A stretch of 64,000 bases of DNA, taken from Hallella colorans. GTDB taxonomy: Bacteria; Bacteroidota; Bacteroidia; Bacteroidales; Bacteroidaceae. The number at the start of each line of letters is the position of its first letter. Positions within the stretch are counted from its first letter, which is position 1. Made by a program: the position numbers and the translations under genes. Below are positions 46,685-54,276 of this stretch, piece after piece. A model generated the notes under the pieces. The model did no database searches and was not told the origin of the DNA. It saw nothing but the letters and a program-made list of their open reading frames with translations. The stretch spans positions 41,305-105,304 of the forward strand of contig NZ_QENY01000010.1 of assembly GCF_003096815.1 (NCBI RefSeq), read 5' to 3'.

Positions 46685-47290
46685 ATGAAAAAAACACTCA
46701 TCACACTCTCCTTGTTCTTTATCGCGCTCAACATCTCGGCGCAAAACAGCATTTTTCAGCACAAAGTGAAAGACGCATCAGGGCAAATGACAAGTCTCTA
46801 CCCATACGAAGGACAAGTCATACTCATAGTAAACACGGCCACACAATGTGGTTTCACGCCACAATATTCAGAGCTTGAGGCTCTCTATCAAAAATATAAA
46901 AGCAAAGGGTTTATTATCCTTGACTTCCCCTGCAACCAATTTGGCGGGCAAGCTCCAGGCTCTTATGAGGACATACATAAGTATTGCACGGCGAAATACG
47001 ATATTCATTTCCCTCAGTTTTCAAAGATCGATGTCAATGGCGTCAACGCCGACCCACTATTCGTCTATCTTAAAACCGAGCGTGGATTTCAGGGATTTGG
47101 CAACGATGCCAAAGGCAAATTCATGGATCGGATGCTTCGAAAAAAAGACCCGAACTATGACAAAACGCCAGATATCAAATGGAATTTCACCAAATTTCTC
47201 ATAGACAAGCGCGGCCGCGTGGTGGCTCGTTTCGAACCCACCCAACCCATCGCGGATGTGGAAAAAACCATTGTCGAATTATTAAAATAA
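46685..47290 (+). CDS. Glutathione-peroxidase-family thiol peroxidase, exported
   Basis: 201-residue peroxidase with a signal peptide (1-19), so it should work in the periplasm. The catalytic residue is Cys55 in NTATQCGFTPQY, encoded by TGT, so this is not a selenoprotein. The second family motif is DFPCNQFGGQAPGS, holding the resolving-type Cys and the Gln of the catalytic set, and WNFTKFLID carries the Trp-Asn. Bacterial members generally use thioredoxin-like donors rather than glutathione. Confidence 0.94.
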   Translation: MKKTLITLSLFFIALNISAQNSIFQHKVKDASGQMTSLYPYEGQVILIVNTATQCGFTPQYSELEALYQKYKSKGFIILDFPCNQFGGQAPGSYEDIHKYCTAKYDIHFPQFSKIDVNGVNADPLFVYLKTERGFQGFGNDAKGKFMDRMLRKKDPNYDKTPDIKWNFTKFLIDKRGRVVARFEPTQPIADVEKTIVELLK

Positions 47291-47316
47291 GCCTATCGTC
47301 CCCCTCCACATTGTCA

Positions 47317-47362
47317 AACGCTCCCGTTTACCTGCCTTGTCGGCGAGGAAAACGGGAGCGTT
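47317..47362. terminator. Two-way terminator between gpx and the M15 peptidase
   Basis: AACGCTCCCGTTT pairs perfectly with AAACGGGAGCGTT. On the plus side CCTTATTTC follows; on the minus side the hairpin begins three bases past the peptidase stop codon. It lies between convergent genes and can serve both. Confidence 0.8.
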
Positions 47363-47364
47363 CC

Positions 47365-48099
47365 TTATTTCTCGAAGTGTTGGTAATCTTTTAGCGAGTG
47401 CCAATCGCCACCCCAGCGAAATCCGTGTCTCACAAAAACCTTGTACAACAAGTCTCCTCTGTCTATCTTGTAGGGGAAGCCGGCACGGCGGTCACAGTAT
47501 CTCAATGCGTTGGAAGGCTGCACCACAACACGCCCATCGGCATACTTTCTATAGTATGGATTATAGAGCGGATTAATGTCCACAGCCATTCCCCGGGCAT
47601 GTCCCGACAGTTTTGCGGAGCCTTTCACCAGCCTGAAACAAAAGCACGTGGAGTTGTTTGCGCGCATGGACCGCTCGTCCACGGCATCGAAATCATCTAT
47701 GAGACACATGCGCTCAATGGGGTATCTATGGGCGAACAGCTCACGAAAGATAGCCACCAAATCATTGGCTATCCGCTTGTTGCACACCATCTCCCCTTTT
47801 CTGATGTTACCTTTCCCGTCATAGTGTATCACCTTGAGATAGCGCAGACTGGCCCTTGGCACCTCGCAACCTGTGGGATAAGACTTGCCACGCATCCGCG
47901 CGAACACCGCGTCAGAGATTGGTTCGCACGTGAACCATTGACTGAGATTACGGTCTCTGACCATCTTCTCACTCACCACATCCCCTGCTTTCCACGGCCT
48001 TGTCGTGGTTTTCGCCGCCAAAGGCATACCGCCAAGCATCGTCAATGATAACAACAAGGTGGCAATCCATCTATTTTCTTTAATTCTGTTCATATTCAT
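47365..48099 (-). CDS. M15-family D-Ala-D-Ala carboxypeptidase-like protein
   Basis: 244-residue exported metallopeptidase (signal peptide 1-29). The zinc ligands fit H167 and D174 in SGHARGMAVDINPLYNP, and the third ligand is the His in GGDWHSLKDYQHFE at the C-terminus. FRLVKGSAKLS before it is typical. Substrates should be peptidoglycan peptides. It is read in the same direction as the lipoprotein gene, 87 bases after it, but need not share its role. Confidence 0.85.
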   Translation of the reverse strand: MNMNRIKENRWIATLLLSLTMLGGMPLAAKTTTRPWKAGDVVSEKMVRDRNLSQWFTCEPISDAVFARMRGKSYPTGCEVPRASLRYLKVIHYDGKGNIRKGEMVCNKRIANDLVAIFRELFAHRYPIERMCLIDDFDAVDERSMRANNSTCFCFRLVKGSAKLSGHARGMAVDINPLYNPYYRKYADGRVVVQPSNALRYCDRRAGFPYKIDRGDLLYKVFVRHGFRWGGDWHSLKDYQHFEK

Positions 48100-48186
48100 T
48101 TGCCACTATTTTCCACGTAGCAAAGGTATCGCTTTTATCCCAAACCACCGCGAAGGACAGTCGAAAAACACCTGTCCCACATGGTG

Positions 48187-49830
48187 TCAGAACCAAAAGC
48201 CACTATTGTCGTGCTTGGCACTACCTTTCAAGTTCCAGAAAAACTCTGCCAAACCAGCTTTGAAATCAGCCAGCCCAAAGGCGTTCATCAGCGAGCGCAC
48301 TCTTTCACGGTCTCGCTCGGAAAAGCTCTTCTCATCCAAAGCAGGCGACGACAAGTCCATCGAATCGAAGTCAGCGTCAAGCTCTTTCTCATCCCAATCC
48401 ATATAAACATTCACAGGAATGGCGATGGTGGGCATCCATTCCTCGTCCACCTGTTGCCGCTTCGTGGGGGCATAAAACGGCGAAGCCTTGCCCTCGGCAT
48501 CCTTGGCCACCTTGGCTCGCATGAGTTTGATGTTGAGGAAGAACCGCTTGTGGGAACGCAAGAAAGTGAAATACCCCTTCAATCCCACCGGATTCTTATC
48601 GCCCGTAAACTTCGCCCCGTCAAACTTGTTGCTCTTGTCCCATGGGGTTGTGTCGCAATACACATAGTCAAAAAAACCGGGTCCGTTCACGTCGGTCTTC
48701 TCTTTCTTGCCCCCATAGCTTGGCTCTATGTCGCTTACCGTAAAAAAATGCTGGCATCGACGGTCTTCCCCATCGCTCATTAACTTTCCGGTGACGTCGT
48801 TTCCATGAGAGTCATAGTACCTGATGGCAACGCCCGTCACGCAGTACTTGTTTTTGGAGCCAATAAGGTTTACCGTCTTGGCGTTGCCATCGGCAGGCCG
48901 CCATTGTCCGTTTCTCAACTCATATACCAACTTATAATTGGCTCCCAGGTACTTGTTTTGCTTGGAATGTGGGTTTTGGTGAAAGGCGAACGTTCCGTGA
49001 AGATGCCCCTCGTAAAACACGACCACGGCTTTGGTGGGGGCGAAATCGCCCAGCTTGGGCACCTCGTTAGCTTTGGCGGGGGCGCCATCCACCTCGACAG
49101 GCAGTTTCACCACAATGTCCCACTGGCCCGTGCTCACCAGCACGTTGGCCGGCGCATAGAACGGCGAGAGCTTGTTGTTGTCGCCAAACTTGCTCTTGGC
49201 GGCATGAAGCAACTCCACAGACAGGCTGAAACGCTCTCCCGGGCGCACGAACCTCATAAGCCCCTCGAACCCCATCGGGTTATCTTTGCCCATGAACACA
49301 CCGTTGCGCTCGTCAGCATAGCGATAGTCGAAAGGCAGCTTGCTTTTGTCTGTGACACGCGCCATACCCTTGCTACCGCCAAACTCAAATTCCCTGTACA
49401 TCGAGAAGAAATGCTGGTGTATCTTGTCTTGCCCTAAATCGTAGAACTGTTGGTTCATCTTCTCGCCCTTGGCGTTGTAATAATCTATCCTCAACGCATA
49501 CACCACGTTTGGATTGTCTTTCACGTTTTTCACTTTAAATCCCTTGGCGAGGCTTGTCACATGCCACCCCCGAGCGGCCGTAGTCTCCCACACCACCACT
49601 TGGGCGGGGGTTGAACTTGCGGTGAAGTTAGCCATTCTTGGGTCCGAGTCAAACTTGCCCAAGTCGTCCAGCTTACCCTCTTGTAGGGTGAAAACCGCCT
49701 TGACGGGGTCTTCGTGCAACTTGTTTTTTTTCTCATTTGTAGGCACGTCAGGGCTGCACGATGCCGCCCATACCGACAGCAACGACACCATGACAAGTGC
49801 CATCGCCGATTTTAACTGTCTCATTCTCAT
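48187..49830 (-). CDS. Two-repeat lipoprotein, probable metal-binding partner of the TonB receptor
   Basis: 547-residue lipoprotein (WAASC, Cys25) of no named family I can give. Two copies of one domain are visible, about 44-245 and 267-455. They align through matching blocks: RIDYYNAKGEKM with IRYYDSHGNDV, HQHFF with CQHFF, GKDNPMGFEG with GDKNPVGLKG, and SPFYAP in both. Copy 2 has the His-rich EGHLHGTFAFHQNPH (H276, H278, H284, H288); the same place in copy 1 reads EGKLDDLGKFDSDP, so its histidines are lost. The gene follows the TonB receptor by 70 bases. A role in capturing a metal for that receptor is inferred. Confidence 0.75.
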   Translation of the reverse strand: MRMRQLKSAMALVMVSLLSVWAASCSPDVPTNEKKNKLHEDPVKAVFTLQEGKLDDLGKFDSDPRMANFTASSTPAQVVVWETTAARGWHVTSLAKGFKVKNVKDNPNVVYALRIDYYNAKGEKMNQQFYDLGQDKIHQHFFSMYREFEFGGSKGMARVTDKSKLPFDYRYADERNGVFMGKDNPMGFEGLMRFVRPGERFSLSVELLHAAKSKFGDNNKLSPFYAPANVLVSTGQWDIVVKLPVEVDGAPAKANEVPKLGDFAPTKAVVVFYEGHLHGTFAFHQNPHSKQNKYLGANYKLVYELRNGQWRPADGNAKTVNLIGSKNKYCVTGVAIRYYDSHGNDVTGKLMSDGEDRRCQHFFTVSDIEPSYGGKKEKTDVNGPGFFDYVYCDTTPWDKSNKFDGAKFTGDKNPVGLKGYFTFLRSHKRFFLNIKLMRAKVAKDAEGKASPFYAPTKRQQVDEEWMPTIAIPVNVYMDWDEKELDADFDSMDLSSPALDEKSFSERDRERVRSLMNAFGLADFKAGLAEFFWNLKGSAKHDNSGFWF

Positions 49831-49900
49831 GTTGAAATGGTTTTAAATGTATTGTTAAATATTATATGTAGCACACGCTCAGGTGGGCGCCGATGGCGTG

Positions 49901-52084
49901 TCAAAACTTCCAAGTCAGCGTGCACCTGATATCCCTGCCCATGTCGTGGGCGTAATAGCGACTGCGGTTGGTGTATTCTTTGTATTCTTTGTTGAGCACG
50001 TTATCGCCCATGAGGGCCAGCTCCACCATTTGCCCACCTTCCGATTTCCACTCCGCTCCTATCTCAAAGCCCAGCAGGTGGTAAGCGTCAGGGGTGAAAT
50101 CAACAAGGTCAGCGTCTGGATTGAAACGCGTTTGCTTGGCCACGAAGCGATGGTTTATCCCCAAACGCAACCGCAGGTTGTCGCCCACACGTGGTGTATA
50201 TGTCATTTGTTGGGTCAAGCGGGCGCTTGGGATATAAGGCAAATAGTTGCCGGTCTGGCTCTCGTTGGCCCAAATCAAGGCCGTGAACACCCGATAGTCC
50301 ACCTCGTTCCACGGTCTTATGTGCACGTCAACGTCCACGCCCCGGATAAAAGCCCCCGTCTGTTTGTACTGGAAAACCGGATACGCTCCGGATACCACGA
50401 CGATGTTTTCGCGCGTAGGCTCATCGTAAATGTAATGGCTTACCCATTGCAGGTAGCCATCCACGCGCATGTTGAGATGCCGTGTGGCATACTCGGCGGA
50501 GGTGACCCATTTCAGGCTCCGCTCCGATTGGAGGGTGGAATCGCCCTTGACGAACATGCCGGAGCCCAACTCGTTGCCATTGCTGTAAAGCTCATACACA
50601 TGCGGCGCGCGCCATGCCAAGCCCACATTGGAGGTGAAAGTCAGGGTGGTGGCGGGCCGACAATGGCCGCCCACGCTGAATGTAAGGTTGTCAAAGTGTC
50701 GCTTGCCACCATACCGCCGGCCCGTCCAGTCATAGCCGTCGGCCTCCGTCCGTTGGCAGTCGAACCTCGCGCCAGCCTCCACGCCCCATTTCTCGGCCGT
50801 GTATTTCTGCACGCCATAGGCTCCAAAAGCCACCTCCGCATAGTTGGGTATGATAGGCACCACGCCCGTGCCGCGCTCGTTGGAGTTCTTGGTGTTGAGC
50901 AGTTGCAAGCCTGCCTCGCTCTTCCAAGCCCGATAGCCTCGCTGCCATGTCAGCAGGTTTTGCAACGATTTAAGGTGCAAGCTCACCGTGGGTATGTCCG
51001 AATGGTTCATGCGCCGTATGCGGTTCTCGCGCCGGTCGTCAGCCTGAAAGGTGGCTTGCCAGTCCAATTGGCCCATCGCGCCGCCATCGTAGTACACCTT
51101 GGCGAAAGCCGTCTGGTGCGCCACTTTCTGGTGTGGATAGTCTATGGCATAGCTGAATGGCGCCACGCTGACCGGCCTGCCAAGCCTGATTCGCTCGCGC
51201 AGCAGCTCCTCGCTACCCATCTGCGCGCTTCGCATCACGCCTATCTTTTGCCAAAACAGCGCATAGCCAGCCTCCAATCGCCACGGCCCTCGACTGTAAC
51301 CCATGCTCACGGAGAGGTCTCGCTCTCGCGTGCCGGTATTGTTGAGCAGGTAGCTCGCCGTGCTACGATCTCCCCCATTCTCAAACGTAGCCTGGGCGCG
51401 CCATGCCCAATCATGGCACCACGGCATGGTTCCCTCGGCGCGTCCCACCACGCCATATCGACGGCCGTTGCTGCCATAGAGAGCCGTCAAGGCGCCGTGC
51501 ACGCAATCACGACCGTATGGCAGCCGGCTCCGCTCCATGAGCACGATACCCCCCAAGGCGTCAGACCCATACCTGACAGACTCAGACCCTTTCACCACCG
51601 ACACGCGGTCAAAGCCGTTTTTGTCCACCTCGGGAGCGTGGTCAGGGCCCCATTGCTGCCCGGTGAGGCGCGCCCCATTGGCCATAATCAATATACGGTT
51701 GCCATACATGCCATGTATCACTGGTTTGGAAACGGTGGTACCAGTCTGTATCGAGCTTAGTCCAGAGGTGTTCTCCAGCATCGACGCCAACGATTTGCCC
51801 ATTGCGCGCACGATGTCCTCGTGGTTCATGGTGGCGCTAACGCTATTGGCCGACACGGTCTTGCGTCGCGAGCTGACCACCACCTCCGCAATGGTCAACG
51901 AGTCTTTTATACGGTTAGTCAACTTTCGCTCGGCTTTTTTGGTTTCCGATACCGAGGCATGCCCATGCGCCACGGTATCCGATAGCGCAACATCACTCAC
52001 GGTTTGGGCGTATGAGCGCATGCCGCAACCCATGTGCAAGCATACAAACAACACCGCAAACCGAACACAAACATTTATGTTCAT
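49901..52084 (-). CDS. ZnuD-like TonB-dependent outer-membrane receptor
   Basis: 727-residue TonB-dependent barrel without the SusC-type extension domain. After the signal peptide the plug domain holds VSKPVIHGMYGNRILIMANG, ARLTGQQWGPDHAPEVD and VSVVKGSESVRYGSDALGG. The QQWGxxH block is found in zinc and copper receptors of the ZnuD kind. The barrel ends DIRCTLTWKF. Metal uptake is the likeliest task; which metal cannot be told. A small Cys-pair protein is encoded 150 bases upstream and the two-repeat lipoprotein directly downstream. Confidence 0.85.
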   Translation of the reverse strand: MNINVCVRFAVLFVCLHMGCGMRSYAQTVSDVALSDTVAHGHASVSETKKAERKLTNRIKDSLTIAEVVVSSRRKTVSANSVSATMNHEDIVRAMGKSLASMLENTSGLSSIQTGTTVSKPVIHGMYGNRILIMANGARLTGQQWGPDHAPEVDKNGFDRVSVVKGSESVRYGSDALGGIVLMERSRLPYGRDCVHGALTALYGSNGRRYGVVGRAEGTMPWCHDWAWRAQATFENGGDRSTASYLLNNTGTRERDLSVSMGYSRGPWRLEAGYALFWQKIGVMRSAQMGSEELLRERIRLGRPVSVAPFSYAIDYPHQKVAHQTAFAKVYYDGGAMGQLDWQATFQADDRRENRIRRMNHSDIPTVSLHLKSLQNLLTWQRGYRAWKSEAGLQLLNTKNSNERGTGVVPIIPNYAEVAFGAYGVQKYTAEKWGVEAGARFDCQRTEADGYDWTGRRYGGKRHFDNLTFSVGGHCRPATTLTFTSNVGLAWRAPHVYELYSNGNELGSGMFVKGDSTLQSERSLKWVTSAEYATRHLNMRVDGYLQWVSHYIYDEPTRENIVVVSGAYPVFQYKQTGAFIRGVDVDVHIRPWNEVDYRVFTALIWANESQTGNYLPYIPSARLTQQMTYTPRVGDNLRLRLGINHRFVAKQTRFNPDADLVDFTPDAYHLLGFEIGAEWKSEGGQMVELALMGDNVLNKEYKEYTNRSRYYAHDMGRDIRCTLTWKF

Positions 52085-52233
52085 TGCAAGAAAAAATAAA
52101 AAAAAAGATATTTATCAGTTGGCCCTTCAGTCATTGGAAGAACCGTCTACACACACCTCGCCCTCAATATAAACGGGATAATCGGCCCACGTACCCCATG
52201 CCAAAAAGCGGGACAGCGAAAGGCTACGAGGAT

Positions 52234-52557
52234 TTAAGAAAGAATGGTTGGAGGAGAATGGCTGTTTATCGAGTCAACCTGACGATAAACTATTTGCGAC
52301 GTAAATATGACCCTCGCCAAGCGCGACACGCTGATTGTGGGTACATAGACCATCAGTTTGGGGGCATTGGCCTTGCACATCACAAAATTGCAAATATAGC
52401 AATTGACCGACACCGAAGTTTGTTGGGCGCCATGTGCCTCTTGCTTGAATTGTGGCGCAACATCATGAAGGTGCATGTCTTTGACAAGAAGAGCCGTCAT
52501 GAATGTCGTGGCCAACATCCATGCGTAAAACAATCTTATGGTCTTCTTACTTTTCAT
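52234..52557 (-). CDS. Small exported Cys-pair protein upstream of the TonB receptor
   Basis: 107 residues. The N-terminus MKSKKTIRLFYAWMLATTFM is a signal or membrane anchor. Then come MHLHD, NCYICNF (a C-x-x-C pair) with another Cys five residues later, and an SHSPPTI C-terminus. Small proteins with a CxxC-x-F motif and a C-terminal PP are seen next to metal receptors in other phyla (DUF2946-like), which makes metal binding or sensing plausible. I have no firm family name. The start at 52557 is chosen because it gives the signal peptide; earlier in-frame ATGs do not. Confidence 0.65.
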   Translation of the reverse strand: MKSKKTIRLFYAWMLATTFMTALLVKDMHLHDVAPQFKQEAHGAQQTSVSVNCYICNFVMCKANAPKLMVYVPTISVSRLARVIFTSQIVYRQVDSINSHSPPTILS

Positions 52558-52819
52558 CGTTGCGCGCACATAGGCTTGCATGTTTCGAGCATGCCCTGCT
52601 TCAGAGCCCCTTTCATGCGTCAAGTTGCAAATGTATGTAAAATTAATTATTCAAGGCACATTTTTATGCGTTTAATTGCAATTTTTAAACTCCATTAACA
52701 GCCATCTCTTCAAAATACCAACACCTTTCGACCAATCTTCGAGACGCGTTTATCCAATAGACCCACAAGTCTGCGAAAAGGAGGATGCAAACAGACTGCG
52801 AGAGACGATTTAAGCCATG

Positions 52820-53090
52820 AAAATTTATGACAAAAGAGCTCACAGATTTCGCATATTTACAAACAAAAAGGGTATCGCACGAAAATACGCCCGTATTTTG
52901 AGTTTTCAACATCCTCTTAATATACAGATAGTTACAAATAATGAAATGTTTTTCTGCTAAAAAAGTTTTCTCATGCGTTTGCCATTAGGCCTTAATCGCG
53001 CCACGATTAAGGCCTAAACACAAGGCGTTCAAGTCTGAAACACCATGCGTTCACGGTCTTATGGAAACACGAATAGGTACCTATCGCAAT
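52820..53090 (-). repeat. Composite intergenic repeat, copy 5 (inverted)
   Basis: The palindromic module lies to the right: TTAGGCCTTAATCG (52985-52998) pairs perfectly with CGATTAAGGCCTAA (53004-53017), with gcgttcaagtctgaaac and gcgttcacggtcttatgg after it. The hairpin module lies to the left (52821-52910) and reads on the minus strand caaaatacgggcgtatttt ... tttgtaaatatgcgaaat, then GAGCTCTTTTGTCATAAATTTTC, matching the tail of the other copies. So this copy points the opposite way to copies 1-4. Confidence 0.72.
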
Positions 53091-53404
53091 TTGCCGCCTG
53101 AATGTTTGAAGACTGAGAAACGATTTAAGAAACTATTTTGACTTTTTCTGTTCTAAATCAAAGAAGAAAGATGATACACTTTTTGTGATATTTTCTAAAC
53201 AAAAAAGCATAGCCAGCTTTACCTTGGGTCATAGCCGAGGAAAAAAGAAAAAGGACTACACCCTTTGGCGTTTATCAGGCACCTTGCGACAACTACCTGT
53301 CATACTACCTCGCCATGCCCACAGCGCGTGCCACAACCATGTTTTTAAGACTTACTAATAAACAGCCGAACGGCGCATGCACATGCCATTAACAAGACAC
53401 AACG
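53091..53404. other. Gap before tRNA-Gln
   Basis: About 310 bases with no open frame of note and no RNA gene that I can see. Confidence 0.5.
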
Positions 53405-53445
53405 ACAAAGGGCAACCAGTTGATCAACAACCAATTGCCCTTTGT
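53405..53445 (-). terminator. Terminator of tRNA-Gln
   Basis: ACAAAGGGCAA pairs perfectly with TTGCCCTTTGT. It lies five bases past the 3' end of the tRNA and is followed on the minus strand by CGTTGTGTCTTGTT. Confidence 0.75.
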
Positions 53446-53450
53446 AACAG

Positions 53451-53521
53451 TTGGGATACCAGGATTCGAACCTGGAATGACAGGACCAGAATCTGTAGTG
53501 TTACCATTACACCATATCCCA
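53451..53521 (-). tRNA. tRNA-Gln (anticodon CTG)
   Basis: A 71-base cloverleaf on the minus strand: acceptor TGGGATA/TATCCCA with a discriminator A, D-arm GTGT/ACAC, anticodon stem ACAGA/CCTGT with loop TTCTGGT (anticodon CTG, reading CAG), and T-arm CCAGG-TTCGAAT-CCTGG. The weak first pair U1-A72 is usual for glutamine tRNAs. The lowest anticodon-stem pair is an A-C mismatch. CCA is not encoded. Confidence 0.93.
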
Positions 53522-53804
53522 ATTCGCGCCACAACCCAAACCTGAATTGCGTGTGCAAAGTTAGGCGTTTTTTTTTAATGAGCCAAGCGTTTGGATATCT
53601 TTTTTTATTTTACACGCAAAAAACATAACGCATTGGCTGTTTATCCATGCTCTAAAGCCATGTTATAAGATATGCCACGAATTGTCCAAGAACCGTTACA
53701 AAACCAGTCGAAAGCATGGCATCACCATGTCTAACTATATGATTTCATGTTACTAAAAAAACCAAATATTAACAGAAAATCGAACATTTCTCAATATTTA
53801 CACG

Positions 53805-53812
53805 TAACTTTG
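53805..53812 (+). promoter_or_regulatory. -7 box of rsfS-ftsH-cdsA
   Basis: TAACTTTG, 51 bases ahead of the rsfS start at 53864. It lies inside a longer in-frame extension of the rsfS frame and so rules that extension out. Confidence 0.7.
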
Positions 53813-53863
53813 CATTACACATATATTATAAACAAAAAAGGCAAACCTATTCAAGATTTTTCA

Positions 53864-54223
53864 ATGACAGAAACAACAACACTCGTCAAGACCATTACCA
53901 AAGGCATCCAAGACAAAAAGGGTAAAGACATCGTTATCGCGGACCTCAGCCACATAGACGGCGCCATAGCCAATTATTTCGTGATATGCCAAGGCTCCTC
54001 ACCCAATCAGGTGGAGGCTATCGCCGAGGCCGTGGCTGGTGCATGCCGCGAAGAGATGAGCGAAAAGCCCGTAGGCGTGAACGGGCTGGGCAACAACCAA
54101 TGGATAGCCATAGACTTCGTGGACGTGTTAGTACACATTTTCCAACCCGAGACGCGCGAATTTTATAATTTGGAAGAACTGTGGGAAGATGCTAAATTAA
54201 CCAAAATACCAAACATTGACTAA
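53864..54223 (+). CDS. rsfS: Ribosomal silencing factor RsfS
   Basis: 119-residue protein that binds ribosomal protein L14 and blocks subunit joining when nutrients are short. The conserved DIVIADLSHIDGAIANYFVI and NNQWIAIDFVDVLVHIF, then REFYNLEELWEDA, are clear. It starts at MTETTTL, placed by the promoter. ftsH follows after 53 bases. Confidence 0.95.
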   Translation: MTETTTLVKTITKGIQDKKGKDIVIADLSHIDGAIANYFVICQGSSPNQVEAIAEAVAGACREEMSEKPVGVNGLGNNQWIAIDFVDVLVHIFQPETREFYNLEELWEDAKLTKIPNID

Positions 54224-54276
54224 TCTTTGGCATACCATTTGATAGCCTAAAAGGTACAACCATCAATCATCCTACG

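Noticed and set aside
46685..47290. Selenocysteine in the glutathione peroxidase
   Set aside because: The active-site codon is TGT for Cys; there is no in-frame TGA.
49883..51760. 625-codon open frame opposite the TonB receptor
   Set aside because: It is the mirror of a well-supported receptor gene, has no domain features and follows from the codon bias of that gene.
1..53090. CRISPR array from the repeated gcgtttaagcctt-like words
   Set aside because: The words are imperfect, palindromic and scattered over 53 kb; there is no run of equal repeats with spacers and no cas gene.
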